This document shows, piece after piece, positions 9,714-18,844 of a DNA stretch of 64,000 nucleotides (its first letter is position 1; each line of letters starts with the position of its first letter). Under the pieces are notes generated by a model. It was not told the origin of the DNA. It was given only the letters and a program-made list of their open reading frames with translations, and made no database searches. The DNA lies in contig JBATLL010000093.1 in assembly GCA_049289295.1 (NCBI GenBank), positions 124,001 to 188,000 on the forward strand, given 5' to 3'. This DNA comes from BOKV01 sp049289295. GTDB lineage: Bacteria; Pseudomonadota; Alphaproteobacteria; Rhizobiales; Rhizobiaceae. The position numbers and the translations under genes were made by a program.

Positions 9714-9862
9714 CTTCTGCTCCTGCCCGCTTGCCTTTGGCCCGTCTGCCGCAACTGGGCAGGCCATCATGGCTGCCCGTCTATTTGGTTTGCCTGTGCG
9801 TTACAACGCCTGTATGGCTGGATCAAGTGAGACTTTTTGACACTCGGATCATTCCTGCCAAC

Positions 9863-10603
9863 ATGAAAGCTAAAAATACCTCTCTCGTGCTCATTCCCGC
9901 AAGAATGGCCTCGACCCGTCTTCCCGACAAGCCATTGGCCGATATCTGCGGCCTTCCCATGATCATCCACGTCATGCGCCGGGCCGAAGAGGCAGCGATT
10001 GGCCGGGTCGTTGTCGCCACCGACAGCGAAGCGGTCCTGCGCGCCGTACTTGATCATGGCGGGGAAGCCGTCATGACACGCGAAGATCATCAATCCGGTT
10101 CGGATCGCATTTGGGAAGCACTGGAAAAGCTCGATCCGCAGGGCGACATCGAATTCATCGTCAATGTCCAGGGTGACTTGCCGACTATTGACCCCGCGCT
10201 CATTCGCGCAAGCCTAGCCCCACTTGTGGAGGGGGAGGCGGACATCGCCACACTTGCCTGCGTGATCGAGGATGAACAGGAAAAGACCAATCCCAATGTG
10301 GTCAAGGCGATCGGGACGCAGATCGCAGACGACCGGATGCGTGCGCTCTATTTCTCGCGTGCTACCGCGCCCTGGGGGGATGGTCCGCTGTATCACCATA
10401 TCGGGCTCTATGCCTATCGGCGCAAGGCGCTGGAGCGCTTCGTCTCGATGCCGCCTTCTCCGCTCGAAAGGCGCGAACGGCTGGAGCAGTTGCGTGCCAT
10501 CGAGGCTGGCATGCGCATCGATGTCACGGTCGTTGACACTGTGCCGCTTGGAGTGGATACACAGGCTGATCTGGAACGGGCACGCATTCTGCTTGCCGGT
10601 TGA
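9863..10603 (+). CDS. kdsB: 3-deoxy-manno-octulosonate cytidylyltransferase
   Basis: A 246-residue enzyme that activates Kdo with CTP to CMP-Kdo for lipopolysaccharide inner core synthesis, in the cytoplasm. Visible family motifs are LIPARMASTRLPDKPL at the N terminus, VVATDSE, HQSGSDRIWEA and VQGDLPTI. The ATG at 9863 begins MKAKNTSLV, close to the conserved strand; upstream codons are non-conserved. It is followed 20 bases later by pheA on the same strand. Length matches the family (about 245-250). Confidence 0.95.
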   Translation: MKAKNTSLVLIPARMASTRLPDKPLADICGLPMIIHVMRRAEEAAIGRVVVATDSEAVLRAVLDHGGEAVMTREDHQSGSDRIWEALEKLDPQGDIEFIVNVQGDLPTIDPALIRASLAPLVEGEADIATLACVIEDEQEKTNPNVVKAIGTQIADDRMRALYFSRATAPWGDGPLYHHIGLYAYRRKALERFVSMPPSPLERRERLEQLRAIEAGMRIDVTVVDTVPLGVDTQADLERARILLAG

Positions 10604-10623
10604 TCATCTGCACGGGCAGGAAC

Positions 10624-11463
10624 ATGACATACAGGACTGGCAAGATCGCATTCCAGGGTGAGCCGGGAGCCAATTCGGACACGGCATGCCGCGCAACCTA
10701 TCCGGACATGGAACCGGTTCCCTGCGCAACATTCGAAGACGCCTTTGTTGCGCTCGATTCAGGCGCGGTCGACCTGGCGATGATCCCTATCGAGAACACG
10801 CTCGCGGGTCGCGTGGCTGACATCCATCATCTCCTGCCGCATTCCAACACCTTCATCATTGGCGAGTATTTCCTGCCAATCCATTTTCACCTGATGGTGC
10901 TTCCAGGCGTGGGCCTTGGCGACATCGAGACCGTGTACAGCCACGTTCACGCGCTGGGCCAGTGTCGCAAGATCATTCGCAAGCATGGCTGGAAGGCTGT
11001 CGTGGCTGGAGACACGGCAGGTTCTGCCCGCATGGTGCGTGATCGCGGCGAGCGCAACATTGCTGCTTTGGCACCTCGCCTTGCCGCAGACCTTTATGGC
11101 CTCGAGATTCTGGCCGAAAATGTTGAGGATGCGGACCATAATACGACCCGCTTCGTGATCCTTTCGAAAGAGGAAGTCAGGGCGGCGGCTGGCAACGGGC
11201 CTGTCATGACCACCTTTCTCTTCCAGGTCCGCAACATCCCTGCCGCCCTATACAAGGCGATGGGTGGCTTCGCCACCAATGGAGTCAACATGACGAAGCT
11301 GGAAAGCTATCAGATGGGCGGGTCCTTCTCTGCGACCCAGTTCTACGCCGATATTGAAGGCCATCCCGATGACCAGCCTGTGCGCAACGCCTTCGAGGAG
11401 CTCAAGTTCTTCTGCAAGGAATTCAAGATTCTGGGTGTCTATCCCCAGGCTCAGGAACGTTGA
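10624..11463 (+). CDS. pheA: Prephenate dehydratase
   Basis: A 279-residue monofunctional enzyme converting prephenate to phenylpyruvate for phenylalanine synthesis. It has a periplasmic-binding-like catalytic domain (FQGEPGANSDTA at the start, the NTTRFVIL catalytic motif late in the domain) and a C-terminal ACT domain (GGFATNGVNMTKLES) that senses phenylalanine. The ACT motif here is LESYQ rather than the E. coli LESRP, a form I believe to be common in rhizobia. There is no chorismate mutase domain. Start at 10624 after GGCAGG. Its stop is only three bases from the stop of the convergent NUDIX gene. Confidence 0.95.
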   Translation: MTYRTGKIAFQGEPGANSDTACRATYPDMEPVPCATFEDAFVALDSGAVDLAMIPIENTLAGRVADIHHLLPHSNTFIIGEYFLPIHFHLMVLPGVGLGDIETVYSHVHALGQCRKIIRKHGWKAVVAGDTAGSARMVRDRGERNIAALAPRLAADLYGLEILAENVEDADHNTTRFVILSKEEVRAAAGNGPVMTTFLFQVRNIPAALYKAMGGFATNGVNMTKLESYQMGGSFSATQFYADIEGHPDDQPVRNAFEELKFFCKEFKILGVYPQAQER

Positions 11464-11466
11464 GGC

Positions 11467-12414
11467 TCACGCACCAGCCCATGATCTGATCAGCGCATAG
11501 GCTATTGCGCGCGACGGCGGGCATTTGAAACCCTCGGGATGGGTGTCCGCAATCATGGTCTCGACCTGCGCTCGTGTGAACCAGCGGCAATCCTCCAGTT
11601 CGGTCTCGTCGCGCATGATGTCGTCGTTGAGCGCTTCACAATGCACGCCGATCATCAGTGAATGTGGAAACGGCCAGGGCTGGCTGGCAAAATATCTCAC
11701 CTGACCGATGCGGATGCCGCTTTCTTCGAAGGTTTCCCGCCGCACCGCATCCTCGATGGTTTCACCGGGTTCGACAAACCCCGCGAGCGTCGAGTACCAG
11801 CCAGCCGGAAAATGCGGACTGCGCCCAAGCAGGCACTTGTCATCCCTGCTGCAAAGCATGATGACAACCGGGTCAGTGCGTGGAAATATCTGGCTGCTGC
11901 AGGATGGGCAATCGCGCCTGTAGCCGCCATTGGTAGAGGCGCTGGGGGTGCCACAGCGTCCGCAGAACCGGTTCATCGCGTTCCAGTAAAGCAGGCTGCC
12001 GCCCTGTGCTATTGCACCGGTTTCCTCTTCGCTCACTGCCGATGAGTAGAGCAGGGTGCGAAAGTCATAGAGGCGGAACGGTTCAGCCAGCTCTTCTTCT
12101 GTCTTGATTGGTATGGCCAGCCTCGGTGCGCCGTCATGCGTGCCCAGCAAAATTGCGCCCTCAGTGCCAGGTGAAAAGCTGGCCAGTTCCTCCAGCGTGA
12201 AAGTAGCCGATGGATTGTCGCCTTTTCTCACCAGAGCCTTCTGGCCCTGATAGGCATGGAACCTTGCCTGTGGATGTTTGAGAGCCTGCGGCAGGCTTTC
12301 ACCATCGCGCAGTTCCGCATCGCGTATCAGCCGGTTGCCGGCAAAGCCGAGTCCGGCACTTGGTTCCATCCTGCCATTGTCGCTGAAATCAAACGCCACC
12401 GGTTGCTCCTTCAT
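11467..12414 (-). CDS. nudC: NAD+ diphosphatase / NADH pyrophosphatase, NUDIX family
   Basis: A 315-residue protein with the three-part NudC layout: an N-terminal domain, a four-cysteine zinc ribbon (CGRCG ... CPSC), and a NUDIX domain. The NUDIX box matches GX5EX7REUXEEXGU and begins at GFVEPGETIEDAV, ending RRETFEESGI. Enzymes of this family split NAD(H) into NMN and AMP, and some remove NAD caps from RNA. The start at 12414 overlaps the stop of the upstream HIT gene as ATGA, which favours it over a start nine codons earlier. Confidence 0.9.
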   Translation of the reverse strand: MKEQPVAFDFSDNGRMEPSAGLGFAGNRLIRDAELRDGESLPQALKHPQARFHAYQGQKALVRKGDNPSATFTLEELASFSPGTEGAILLGTHDGAPRLAIPIKTEEELAEPFRLYDFRTLLYSSAVSEEETGAIAQGGSLLYWNAMNRFCGRCGTPSASTNGGYRRDCPSCSSQIFPRTDPVVIMLCSRDDKCLLGRSPHFPAGWYSTLAGFVEPGETIEDAVRRETFEESGIRIGQVRYFASQPWPFPHSLMIGVHCEALNDDIMRDETELEDCRWFTRAQVETMIADTHPEGFKCPPSRAIAYALIRSWAGA

Positions 12415-12830
12415 GCGGCCTTCAGGGCCAGCGCCTTGCACAACTGGCCGATAAAGGCATGAGCTTCATCCGTTGGCCAGGATTCTCCACTGCCATGCCC
12501 CCAAACCGGGCCCGGCCAGTTTGCATCTCCCTGTTTGCGGGCGATGACATGAACGTGCAACTGGCGAACCATGTTGCCCAGCGCGCCTGTGTTTATTTTC
12601 GTGCAGCCCGTGAGTTCCTTCAGGGCAGCACCGCTTTCGCGCACCAGTTCAAACAGCGAGGCGCCGGACGCCGGATCGAGATCGTGAAGTTCCTCCAGCC
12701 CGCCCAACTGCGGAACCAGGATAAGCCAGGGCCAGCGATGGTCATTCATGAGCAGCACAAGGCAACCATTGCGCTGACCTGCAATCAACGTGTCGGCGCG
12801 AAGGCGTGGATGTAGTTCGAATCCGTTCAT
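12411..12830 (-). CDS. HIT family nucleotide-binding protein
   Basis: A 139-residue histidine-triad protein. The motif QLHVHVIARKQGD supplies the HxHxH active site that hydrolyses or transfers nucleotidyl groups. The conserved N-terminal part includes LVPQLGGLEELHDL. HIT proteins of this branch hydrolyse nucleoside phosphoramidates or dinucleotides; the exact substrate cannot be read. It is translationally coupled to nudC by a four-base overlap, so two nucleotide-cleaving enzymes share a message. Confidence 0.88.
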   Translation of the reverse strand: MNGFELHPRLRADTLIAGQRNGCLVLLMNDHRWPWLILVPQLGGLEELHDLDPASGASLFELVRESGAALKELTGCTKINTGALGNMVRQLHVHVIARKQGDANWPGPVWGHGSGESWPTDEAHAFIGQLCKALALKAA

Positions 12831-12864
12831 GATGCCCGAATAGCATGTTTTTTTTCGGCTTCAC

Positions 12865-12892
12865 TTGCATTTTCGTGCTTCAGGGCTGATAT
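12865..12892 (+). promoter_or_regulatory. Likely promoter of the SRP RNA gene
   Basis: TTGCAT at 12865-12870 and TGATAT at 12887-12892 are separated by 16 bases. That places transcription start about seven to nine bases later, right at the beginning of the SRP RNA stem. The fit to the RNA end is the main support. Confidence 0.5.
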
Positions 12893-12900
12893 GTGCGCGC

Positions 12901-12999
12901 GGAAGGCTGGTGGTGGACGGGCTCCTCGCCAACCTGGTCAGGTCCGGAAGGAAGCAGCCACAACGAGATCCGGTCCGGGTCACCTCAAGCCAGCCTTCC
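12901..12999 (+). ncRNA. ffs: Small signal recognition particle RNA (4.5S type)
   Basis: The apical core CAGGTCCGGAAGGAAGCAG (within 12939-12957) is the Ffh-binding domain of bacterial SRP RNA with its GGAA tetraloop. The ends close perfectly: ten bases at 12901-12910 (GGAAGGCTGG) pair with 12990-12999 (CCAGCCTTCC). The total of about 99 nucleotides fits the small bacterial form without an Alu domain. It acts with Ffh in co-translational membrane targeting. Its position directly upstream of dnaX is conserved in many alphaproteobacteria. Confidence 0.95.
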
Positions 13000-13047
13000 A
13001 CCCTCCTTCATTGTTTATCCGGCGCGAAAAGCGGTTATAGTTGCCCA

Positions 13048-14853
13048 ATGATGGATTCCCCTGCCACCGGCAACAAACCCTACCGGGTTCTTGCACGAAA
13101 ATACCGACCCAGTGATTTTGGCGATCTTATCGGCCAGGAGCCGATGGTGCGCACACTCAGCAACGCGTTCAGGACCGGAAGGATCGCGCAGGCCTATATG
13201 CTGACTGGCGTAAGGGGCGTCGGCAAGACAACCACTGCCCGCATCCTTGCGAGAGCACTCAATTACCGCCGTGAAGGTATCGACCAGCCGACAATCGATG
13301 TTGCGGAGGAAGGCGAGCATTGCCGGGCCATCCTTGAGGGCCGCCATGTTGATGTCATCGAGATGGATGCTGCTTCGCATACGGGCATTGATGACATTCG
13401 CGATCTGATAGAATCCGCCCAGTATGCGCCTGCCATCGCGCGCTACAAGGTCTACATCATCGATGAAGTGCACATGCTTTCGCGCAGTGCGTTCAATGGG
13501 CTCCTCAAGACACTGGAAGAGCCGCCCGCCCATCTCAAATTTGTCTTCGCAACCACTGAAATCCGCAAGGTGCCCATCACCGTGCTTTCCCGGTGCCAGC
13601 GGTTTGACCTGCGACGCATCGACGTTGCGGTCATGCAGGCACATTTGCAGAAGGTGCTGGCCAGCGAAGGCGTGGAAGCCGAGGACGATGCACTCGCCAT
13701 GATCGCGCGGGCAGCAGAGGGTTCCGTCAGGGATGCGCTCTCAATCATGGATCAGGCCATCGCCCATGCCGCCGGTCGTCTTGAAGCAGCGGACGTGCGC
13801 GACATGCTGGGTCTTTCCGACCGCACGCGGGTCGTGGAGCTCTTCGATCGCATCATGCGGGGCGATATTGCCGCCGCGCTGGAAGAATTGCGTTCTCAGT
13901 ATGAACTGGGAGCTGACCCGCTGGTTGTACTCAGTGACCTGGCTGACCTCATCCATTATGTCACGCGCCTGAAATATGTTCCTGCGGCAGCGCAGAACGC
14001 ATCCTTCTCGCAGGTCGAACGCCAGCGTGGTGAAGAATTTGCGCGCGATCTCTCGGTTTCCGCCTTGAGCAGAGCCTGGCAGATTCTCATCAAGGGATTG
14101 CCTGAAGTCAGGGAATCGGAACGGCCATTGACGGCTGCCGACATGGTTCTCGTTCGCCTCACCCACGCCGCCTCGCTTCCAGGCCCTGAAGAACTGGCCC
14201 GCTCCATGGGGGACGGCACTCGCGATGGGTCGCCGCGACCTGCCCAGGCTGCAAATGTGCCGCAGGCACCGCCGTCTGGTTCGCCGACTTCCGCTGCACC
14301 ACGATCCGCACCACAGCGCGGATCGCTGACTCCAGCTACCGGCGGCACGACGATGGGAGCACTCTCGCAGGCGCCGCAAATGCTGAACAATGCCAACGAA
14401 ACAGACCCGCAGGCGGAACAGTTGACGCTTGCCAGCTTCGAGGCACTCATCCTGCTGGCGGAAGACAAGCGCGACATACAGATGCGAACCTGGCTGCGGC
14501 GCCATGTCCGTCTCGTGAACTTTTCCGACGGCCGTCTGGAATTCAACCTTGCCGGTGATCCGCCAGCCGGTTTCGTTCAGAACCTTTCCATGCGGCTGCA
14601 GGGCTGGACTGGCAAGCGCTGGATGGTAACGACGAGTCGTGAAGGCGGGCAACCCACGCTGGAAGAACAGGAACGTCAGGAACTTGGCGCGCGAACCGAA
14701 ATCGCGCGGGCAGACCCCGCAGTTGAAGCAATCATGGGCCGCTTTCCCGGTGCTCGAATTGTGGATGTGCGGATACGCGAACAGGAAGAACTCCCCGAAG
14801 CTCCCGGCGAAGACGACACGGGTCTCGACGAATTCCTCGATCCGGGCGATTGA
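13048..14853 (+). CDS. dnaX: DNA polymerase III subunit tau (gamma/tau clamp loader)
   Basis: A 601-residue clamp-loader ATPase. Walker A GVRGVGKT lies at about residues 54-61, Walker B IIDEVHML at about 137-144, and the sensor region includes FATTEIRKVP and the SRC motif (LSRCQRFD). A proline/alanine-rich linker (about residues 385-450) joins a C-terminal domain typical of tau. The four zinc-binding cysteines found after Walker A in E. coli are not conserved: only Cys92 remains in residues 71-92. No A-rich slippery heptamer was noticed, so a separate gamma form by frameshifting is not supported. Two adjacent ATGs (13048, 13051) are possible starts. Confidence 0.95.
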   Translation: MMDSPATGNKPYRVLARKYRPSDFGDLIGQEPMVRTLSNAFRTGRIAQAYMLTGVRGVGKTTTARILARALNYRREGIDQPTIDVAEEGEHCRAILEGRHVDVIEMDAASHTGIDDIRDLIESAQYAPAIARYKVYIIDEVHMLSRSAFNGLLKTLEEPPAHLKFVFATTEIRKVPITVLSRCQRFDLRRIDVAVMQAHLQKVLASEGVEAEDDALAMIARAAEGSVRDALSIMDQAIAHAAGRLEAADVRDMLGLSDRTRVVELFDRIMRGDIAAALEELRSQYELGADPLVVLSDLADLIHYVTRLKYVPAAAQNASFSQVERQRGEEFARDLSVSALSRAWQILIKGLPEVRESERPLTAADMVLVRLTHAASLPGPEELARSMGDGTRDGSPRPAQAANVPQAPPSGSPTSAAPRSAPQRGSLTPATGGTTMGALSQAPQMLNNANETDPQAEQLTLASFEALILLAEDKRDIQMRTWLRRHVRLVNFSDGRLEFNLAGDPPAGFVQNLSMRLQGWTGKRWMVTTSREGGQPTLEEQERQELGARTEIARADPAVEAIMGRFPGARIVDVRIREQEELPEAPGEDDTGLDEFLDPGD

Positions 14854-14975
14854 TTGCAGTTCCGCCAGACGGATAAGCATGCACCTTAGGGATCAGGTGG
14901 ACTGGTTATCGGACGCGTGGATCTCAAACCAACAAGCCACCAGCGCCGCTCTGGCTAGAAAACAGGAGCAACAGG

Positions 14976-15299
14976 ATGAAAGACATTCTTGGCATCATGA
15001 AGCAGGCCAGGGAAATGCAGGCGAAGATGCAGGAGATGCAGGATAGCCTGGCAGAGATCGAAGCGAGTGGCAGTTCGGGCGGTGGCCTTGTAACCGTTAC
15101 CCTCAGTGGCAAGGGAGAGATGAAGTCCGTCGAGATTGATCCTTCTCTCATGCGCGAAGGTGAAAGCGACATAGTGGAAGACCTTGTCGTGGCTGCTCAC
15201 AATTCAGCAAAATCGAAGGTCGAGGAAATCATGGCGGAAAAGACACGCGAACTGACCGCAGGACTCCCGATCCCGCCTGGCATGAAACTGCCCTTCTGA
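14976..15299 (+). CDS. Nucleoid-associated protein YbaB/EbfC
   Basis: A 107-residue YbaB/EbfC protein, a small dimer that binds DNA and influences nucleoid structure and repair. It starts MKDILGIMKQAREMQAK after CAGGAGCAACAGG. The core GLVTVTLSGKGEMKSVEIDP and the Met-rich first helix fit the family, as does the length. It sits between dnaX and recR, a near-universal bacterial neighbourhood. Confidence 0.95.
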   Translation: MKDILGIMKQAREMQAKMQEMQDSLAEIEASGSSGGGLVTVTLSGKGEMKSVEIDPSLMREGESDIVEDLVVAAHNSAKSKVEEIMAEKTRELTAGLPIPPGMKLPF

Positions 15300-15325
15300 C
15301 AAATCCACATTCACAGGATCACCAA

Positions 15326-15943
15326 ATGTCGCGCCGCATCGCGGGCCCGGAAATCGAAAATCTGATTCAACTCCTGTCGCGGCTGCCGGGCCTGGGGCCG
15401 CGCTCCGCGCGCCGTGCTGCCCTGCATCTGGTAAAGAAGAAGGATCAGTTGCTGGTTCCGCTGGCCAAGGCGGCAACGCAGGCTGCAGAGATGGTTCGCA
15501 TCTGCTCGGTCTGCGGCAATGCCGATACTTGCGATCCCTGCACCGTGTGCTGCGATCCACGCCGCGACCGCAAGACAATCGTGGTTGTCGAGGACATATC
15601 CGACCTCTGGGCACTTGAGCGCGCAAGTGCCGTCAACTGCCTCTATCATGTATTGGGCGGAACCCTGTCACCGCTCGATGGCGTAGGCCCGAACGACCTC
15701 AACATAAAGGGCCTGCTGGACCGGGTATTGCCGCATGAAGGTGGCGAGCCTGTCAGTGAGGTCATCATCGCAGTCAATGCAACGGTGGAAGGTCAGACAA
15801 CGGCGCACTACCTGGCCGATCAGCTTGCCGGGGGTGATGTCAAGGTCAGCCGTCTCGCGCATGGAGTGCCGGTTGGTGGCGAGCTGGATTACCTCGATGA
15901 GGGGACACTTGCTGCCGCAATCAAGCGACGCAGCGCGTTCTGA
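15326..15943 (+). CDS. recR: Recombination mediator protein RecR
   Basis: A 205-residue RecFOR-pathway protein that helps load RecA on gapped DNA. Features in order: helix-hairpin-helix (LLSRLPGLGPRSARRAALHL), a C4 zinc finger (CSVCGNADTCDPCTVC) and a Toprim domain (VVVEDISDLWALE ... LPHEGGEPVSEV). The C-terminal Walker-like part is LARLAHGVPVGGELDYLD-like. It lies 26 bases after ybaB and is probably cotranscribed with it. Length is normal for the family. Confidence 0.96.
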   Translation: MSRRIAGPEIENLIQLLSRLPGLGPRSARRAALHLVKKKDQLLVPLAKAATQAAEMVRICSVCGNADTCDPCTVCCDPRRDRKTIVVVEDISDLWALERASAVNCLYHVLGGTLSPLDGVGPNDLNIKGLLDRVLPHEGGEPVSEVIIAVNATVEGQTTAHYLADQLAGGDVKVSRLAHGVPVGGELDYLDEGTLAAAIKRRSAF

Positions 15944-16076
15944 ACCGCGCCAATTCGGCCAATTTGCCCGCTAACCAATTTCCCAGCTTCAGGAACAAAA
16001 TGATCTCCACAGGGTTGCATCAAACCCAACTTGCCCTAGTTTTCCCCGCAGGTGCTGGGTGTTTGTGGGGGACGCA

Positions 16077-16811
16077 ATGCACGAGAAGACAATTAAATCC
16101 CGGATTTTCAATGTCTTGACAGAGGAAATCCTGGACGGGACGCTGCCGGTCGGGAGTACCTATCCGACCGAGGCCGAGCTTTGCAACCGCTTTGGTGCGT
16201 CAAGAACCACTATCCGCGCCGCTTTGCAGATGCTCAGAAGCAACGCTTTGCTCGATTCTTTTCAGGGGTCCGGCAACTATGTCATCGGCCTTGCTCCCGG
16301 AGAGTTCGGTCGGTTCGCGGGCAATTTCAGCAACCTGCGAATGACCGACTGGTTCGGACTGCGTCTGGCAATCGAAGTTGAAGCCAGCAGGCTTGCGGCA
16401 AGAAATCGTACCACTGCCCAGGTAGGCAGGTTGAAGCAGATCATTGCCGATCAAGGTGCAGTGCAGTTCGAGGGACATCGAAGCATCATCGAGTTTCGTC
16501 GCCTCGACATCGCGTTTCACGAAATCCTGTTCGAGGCTTCGGGAAACCCGGTTTTCCCGCTGATGTCCAAATTCCTGTCGCCAATGGTGATGAGCCCGAT
16601 ACCCTTCGACAACAAGTTGATCAGCTTCTATCCGGTTCAGGCAGCTGTTATGGTCCAGCAGCATCAGGACATTCTTGCGGCAGTGGATGCCGGGAATGAA
16701 TCGACAGCAGAAGAAACCATGCGCGTGCATATTTCGACGATCCTGTCCGCAATCACCAACGCGTTGAAAATGGGTCTTGGTCAGCGAAACCGGGCTGACC
16801 CTCCGGCCTGA
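16077..16811 (+). CDS. GntR/FadR-family transcriptional regulator
   Basis: A 244-residue regulator. The N-terminal winged helix is clear: YPTEAELCNRFGASRTTIRA gives the GntR recognition helix. The larger all-helical C-terminal domain (about residues 85-235, with DIAFHEILFEASGNP and HQDILAAVDAGN) is an FCD ligand-binding domain as in FadR and LldR; its histidines usually bind a metal and an organic acid. I chose the ATG at 16077 after a GTGGGGGA ribosome site rather than the GTG at 16059. There is no obvious target gene beside it: the next gene is convergent, so its regulon is not apparent here. Confidence 0.85.
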   Translation: MHEKTIKSRIFNVLTEEILDGTLPVGSTYPTEAELCNRFGASRTTIRAALQMLRSNALLDSFQGSGNYVIGLAPGEFGRFAGNFSNLRMTDWFGLRLAIEVEASRLAARNRTTAQVGRLKQIIADQGAVQFEGHRSIIEFRRLDIAFHEILFEASGNPVFPLMSKFLSPMVMSPIPFDNKLISFYPVQAAVMVQQHQDILAAVDAGNESTAEETMRVHISTILSAITNALKMGLGQRNRADPPA

Positions 16812-16863
16812 ATTTCCGCTCCAGAAGCTATACCGATATCGGGCAAGCCCTGCGGTCACGCGC

Positions 16864-18066
16864 TTATTCGACTGCTTTCAGCCGTGGCCGGTCAGCCGCA
16901 TTGCGGGCGGATTCGTCAAACTCCAGCTCGCTTATCCGGGACCCGCGCCGTGTAACCTTGTCGGCGGATGTCACGATCAGTTCCACATCCTTTTGCGCCA
17001 GGGCAAAATGATTGGCGAGTTTGTGCACACGATCATCCAGCCGCGAAACATCCTCCATCAGGCGCACCACTTCCCCTTGAATGAGATGGGCCTGCTCGCG
17101 CATGCGGGCATCCTTGAGGACCGACTGTATGACCTGGATCGACAGCATCAGCAGCGAAGGTGAAACGATCACCACGCGGCTGCGGTGCGCCCGCTGAACG
17201 ACGCCCTCGAACTTCTCGTGAATTTCCGCGAAGATCGATTCGGAGGGCACGAACATGAACGCCGTGTCCTGGGTCTCGCCAGCAATGAAATATTTCTCCG
17301 AGAACGCCTTGAGATGCAGCTCCACATCGCGCCTGAATTGCTGCGCGGCGTTCTTTGCCGCTTCCGGCGTTTCGGCTGCCCTGATCGCATTCCAGGCCTC
17401 AAGCGGAAACTTCGCGTCGACAACGAGCGCCGGTGAATCGTTTGGCATGAACACCAGGCAATCCGGCCGCGATCCATTGGTAAGCGTCGCCTGGAAAGCA
17501 TAGGCTCCCATCGGCAAACCGTCCTCGATTATCGCCGCCATGCGCGCTTCGCCAAATGCACCGCGCGTCTGCTTGTTGGCCAGGATATTCTGCAACTCCA
17601 CAACCTGGCCGGTAAGCGCTGTGATGTTGGTCTGGGCCGTATCAATGACAGCCAGCCTTTCCTGCAGTCTGGCGAGGCTCTCCTGCGTGGACTTGGTTGT
17701 CTCTGTAATCGACTGGCCAAGGCGCCCCGTCATGTTGGCAAGCCGGTCATCGACAAGGCGCATCATGTCGCCCTGGCGCGAAGAGAAAATCTCGCTCAGC
17801 GTCTGCATGCGCCCGGTCAGCTCATTCTGGCTGGCGACAAGTTCCGCCATCCTTGCTTCCGACTCCCGCGCCCGTTCCGCAGCAGTCGCCAGTTCACCTG
17901 CCCGGCCCTGGGCTGCGCGCCAGGCTCCGACAATTCGCATGAGCAGGAACAGCAGAAGCGCGGCAAGGAACGCGGCAGCGCATTCGCCGACCGTTATCGG
18001 ACGGTTGCCGACTATGAAAACGACTTCGCTGAACAACAAGCCAATCTGTGATTGTGCGATCTCCAT
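16864..18066 (-). CDS. rmuC: DNA recombination protein RmuC
   Basis: A 400-residue RmuC protein. It has an N-terminal membrane helix (about residues 27-46, ECAAAFLAALLLFLLMRIVG), then a long coiled coil (about 50-165) and the RmuC nuclease-like domain with VVDAKFPLEAWNA and DTAFMFVPSESIFAEIHE. In E. coli it limits recombination between inverted repeats. The C-terminal tail after the coiled coil is of ordinary length. It is divergent from def across a 147-base gap. Confidence 0.93.
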   Translation of the reverse strand: MEIAQSQIGLLFSEVVFIVGNRPITVGECAAAFLAALLLFLLMRIVGAWRAAQGRAGELATAAERARESEARMAELVASQNELTGRMQTLSEIFSSRQGDMMRLVDDRLANMTGRLGQSITETTKSTQESLARLQERLAVIDTAQTNITALTGQVVELQNILANKQTRGAFGEARMAAIIEDGLPMGAYAFQATLTNGSRPDCLVFMPNDSPALVVDAKFPLEAWNAIRAAETPEAAKNAAQQFRRDVELHLKAFSEKYFIAGETQDTAFMFVPSESIFAEIHEKFEGVVQRAHRSRVVIVSPSLLMLSIQVIQSVLKDARMREQAHLIQGEVVRLMEDVSRLDDRVHKLANHFALAQKDVELIVTSADKVTRRGSRISELEFDESARNAADRPRLKAVE

Positions 18067-18213
18067 GGCACCATGGTACCCGATTCCCGCCCGGAACGTA
18101 AGAACAAAACATGAATCGGCAATTGGCCGCGCTCAACGATCCGCCTGTGCGGCTTGACCCTAAAGCCAGCGTTCCATATCTCAGTCTCAAAGACAGTTTC
18201 CAGATACGAACAA

Positions 18214-18840
18214 ATGGCAATCAAACCCATACTGAACATTCCCGACCCAATTCTCAGACAGGTGTCGAAGCCCGTCGAAAGGATTGATGACGCCTTGCTT
18301 CGCCTGCTCGATGACATGCTGGAGACCATGTATGAGGCACCCGGCATCGGCCTGGCAGGAATCCAGGTCGGCGAGCCATTGCGCGTCGTCACCATTGATG
18401 TGGGCGAGCCAGAAGAAGAGGACGCCGAAGTTCAGGCTGATGGAGAGCAGGATGGGGAAGCCGTTGCAGCAGACGAAAAATCTGTCGAGGGCCGCAAGAA
18501 ACGCAAGCGCAAACCAGATCCCATTTTCATGATCAATCCCAGGATCGTACAGTTGTCCGACGAACCTTCCCTTTACGAGGAAGGATGCCTTTCCATTCCC
18601 GAATATTATGCCGAGGTCGAGCGTCCAGCCAGTTGCACCGTCAGCTATCTTGACCGGAACGGCAAGGAACAGCTGATCGAGGCAAGTGGCATTCTGTCGA
18701 CCTGCCTGCAGCATGAAATCGACCATCTCGATGGCAGGCTGTTCATTGATCACATTTCCAAGCTCAAGCGCGACATGGTGATCCGCAAGTTCACGAAGCT
18801 CGCTCGCCAAAAACCTGCGTCCGGCCGCATGGTCGGCTGA
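18214..18840 (+). CDS. def: Peptide deformylase with a charged internal insertion
   Basis: A 208-residue metalloenzyme that removes the formyl group from nascent proteins. The three active-site motifs are intact: GIGLAGIQV (residues 44-52), EGCLSIP (123-129, metal Cys) and HEIDHLDG (167-174, metal His pair and catalytic Glu). Position 49 is Gly where Ala is usual. Between motifs 1 and 2, residues 65-102 form an acidic run followed by a KKRKRK basic patch, about 30 residues more than typical rhizobial Def proteins, in the loop before the strand FMINPRI. Start at 18214 (MAIKPILNIPDP) fits the family. fmt follows after four bases. Confidence 0.93.
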   Translation: MAIKPILNIPDPILRQVSKPVERIDDALLRLLDDMLETMYEAPGIGLAGIQVGEPLRVVTIDVGEPEEEDAEVQADGEQDGEAVAADEKSVEGRKKRKRKPDPIFMINPRIVQLSDEPSLYEEGCLSIPEYYAEVERPASCTVSYLDRNGKEQLIEASGILSTCLQHEIDHLDGRLFIDHISKLKRDMVIRKFTKLARQKPASGRMVG

Positions 18841-18844
18841 CACA

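Noticed and set aside
13048..14853. Programmed frameshift in dnaX producing a gamma subunit
   Set aside because: No A-rich slippery heptamer with a following stem was noticed, unlike E. coli.
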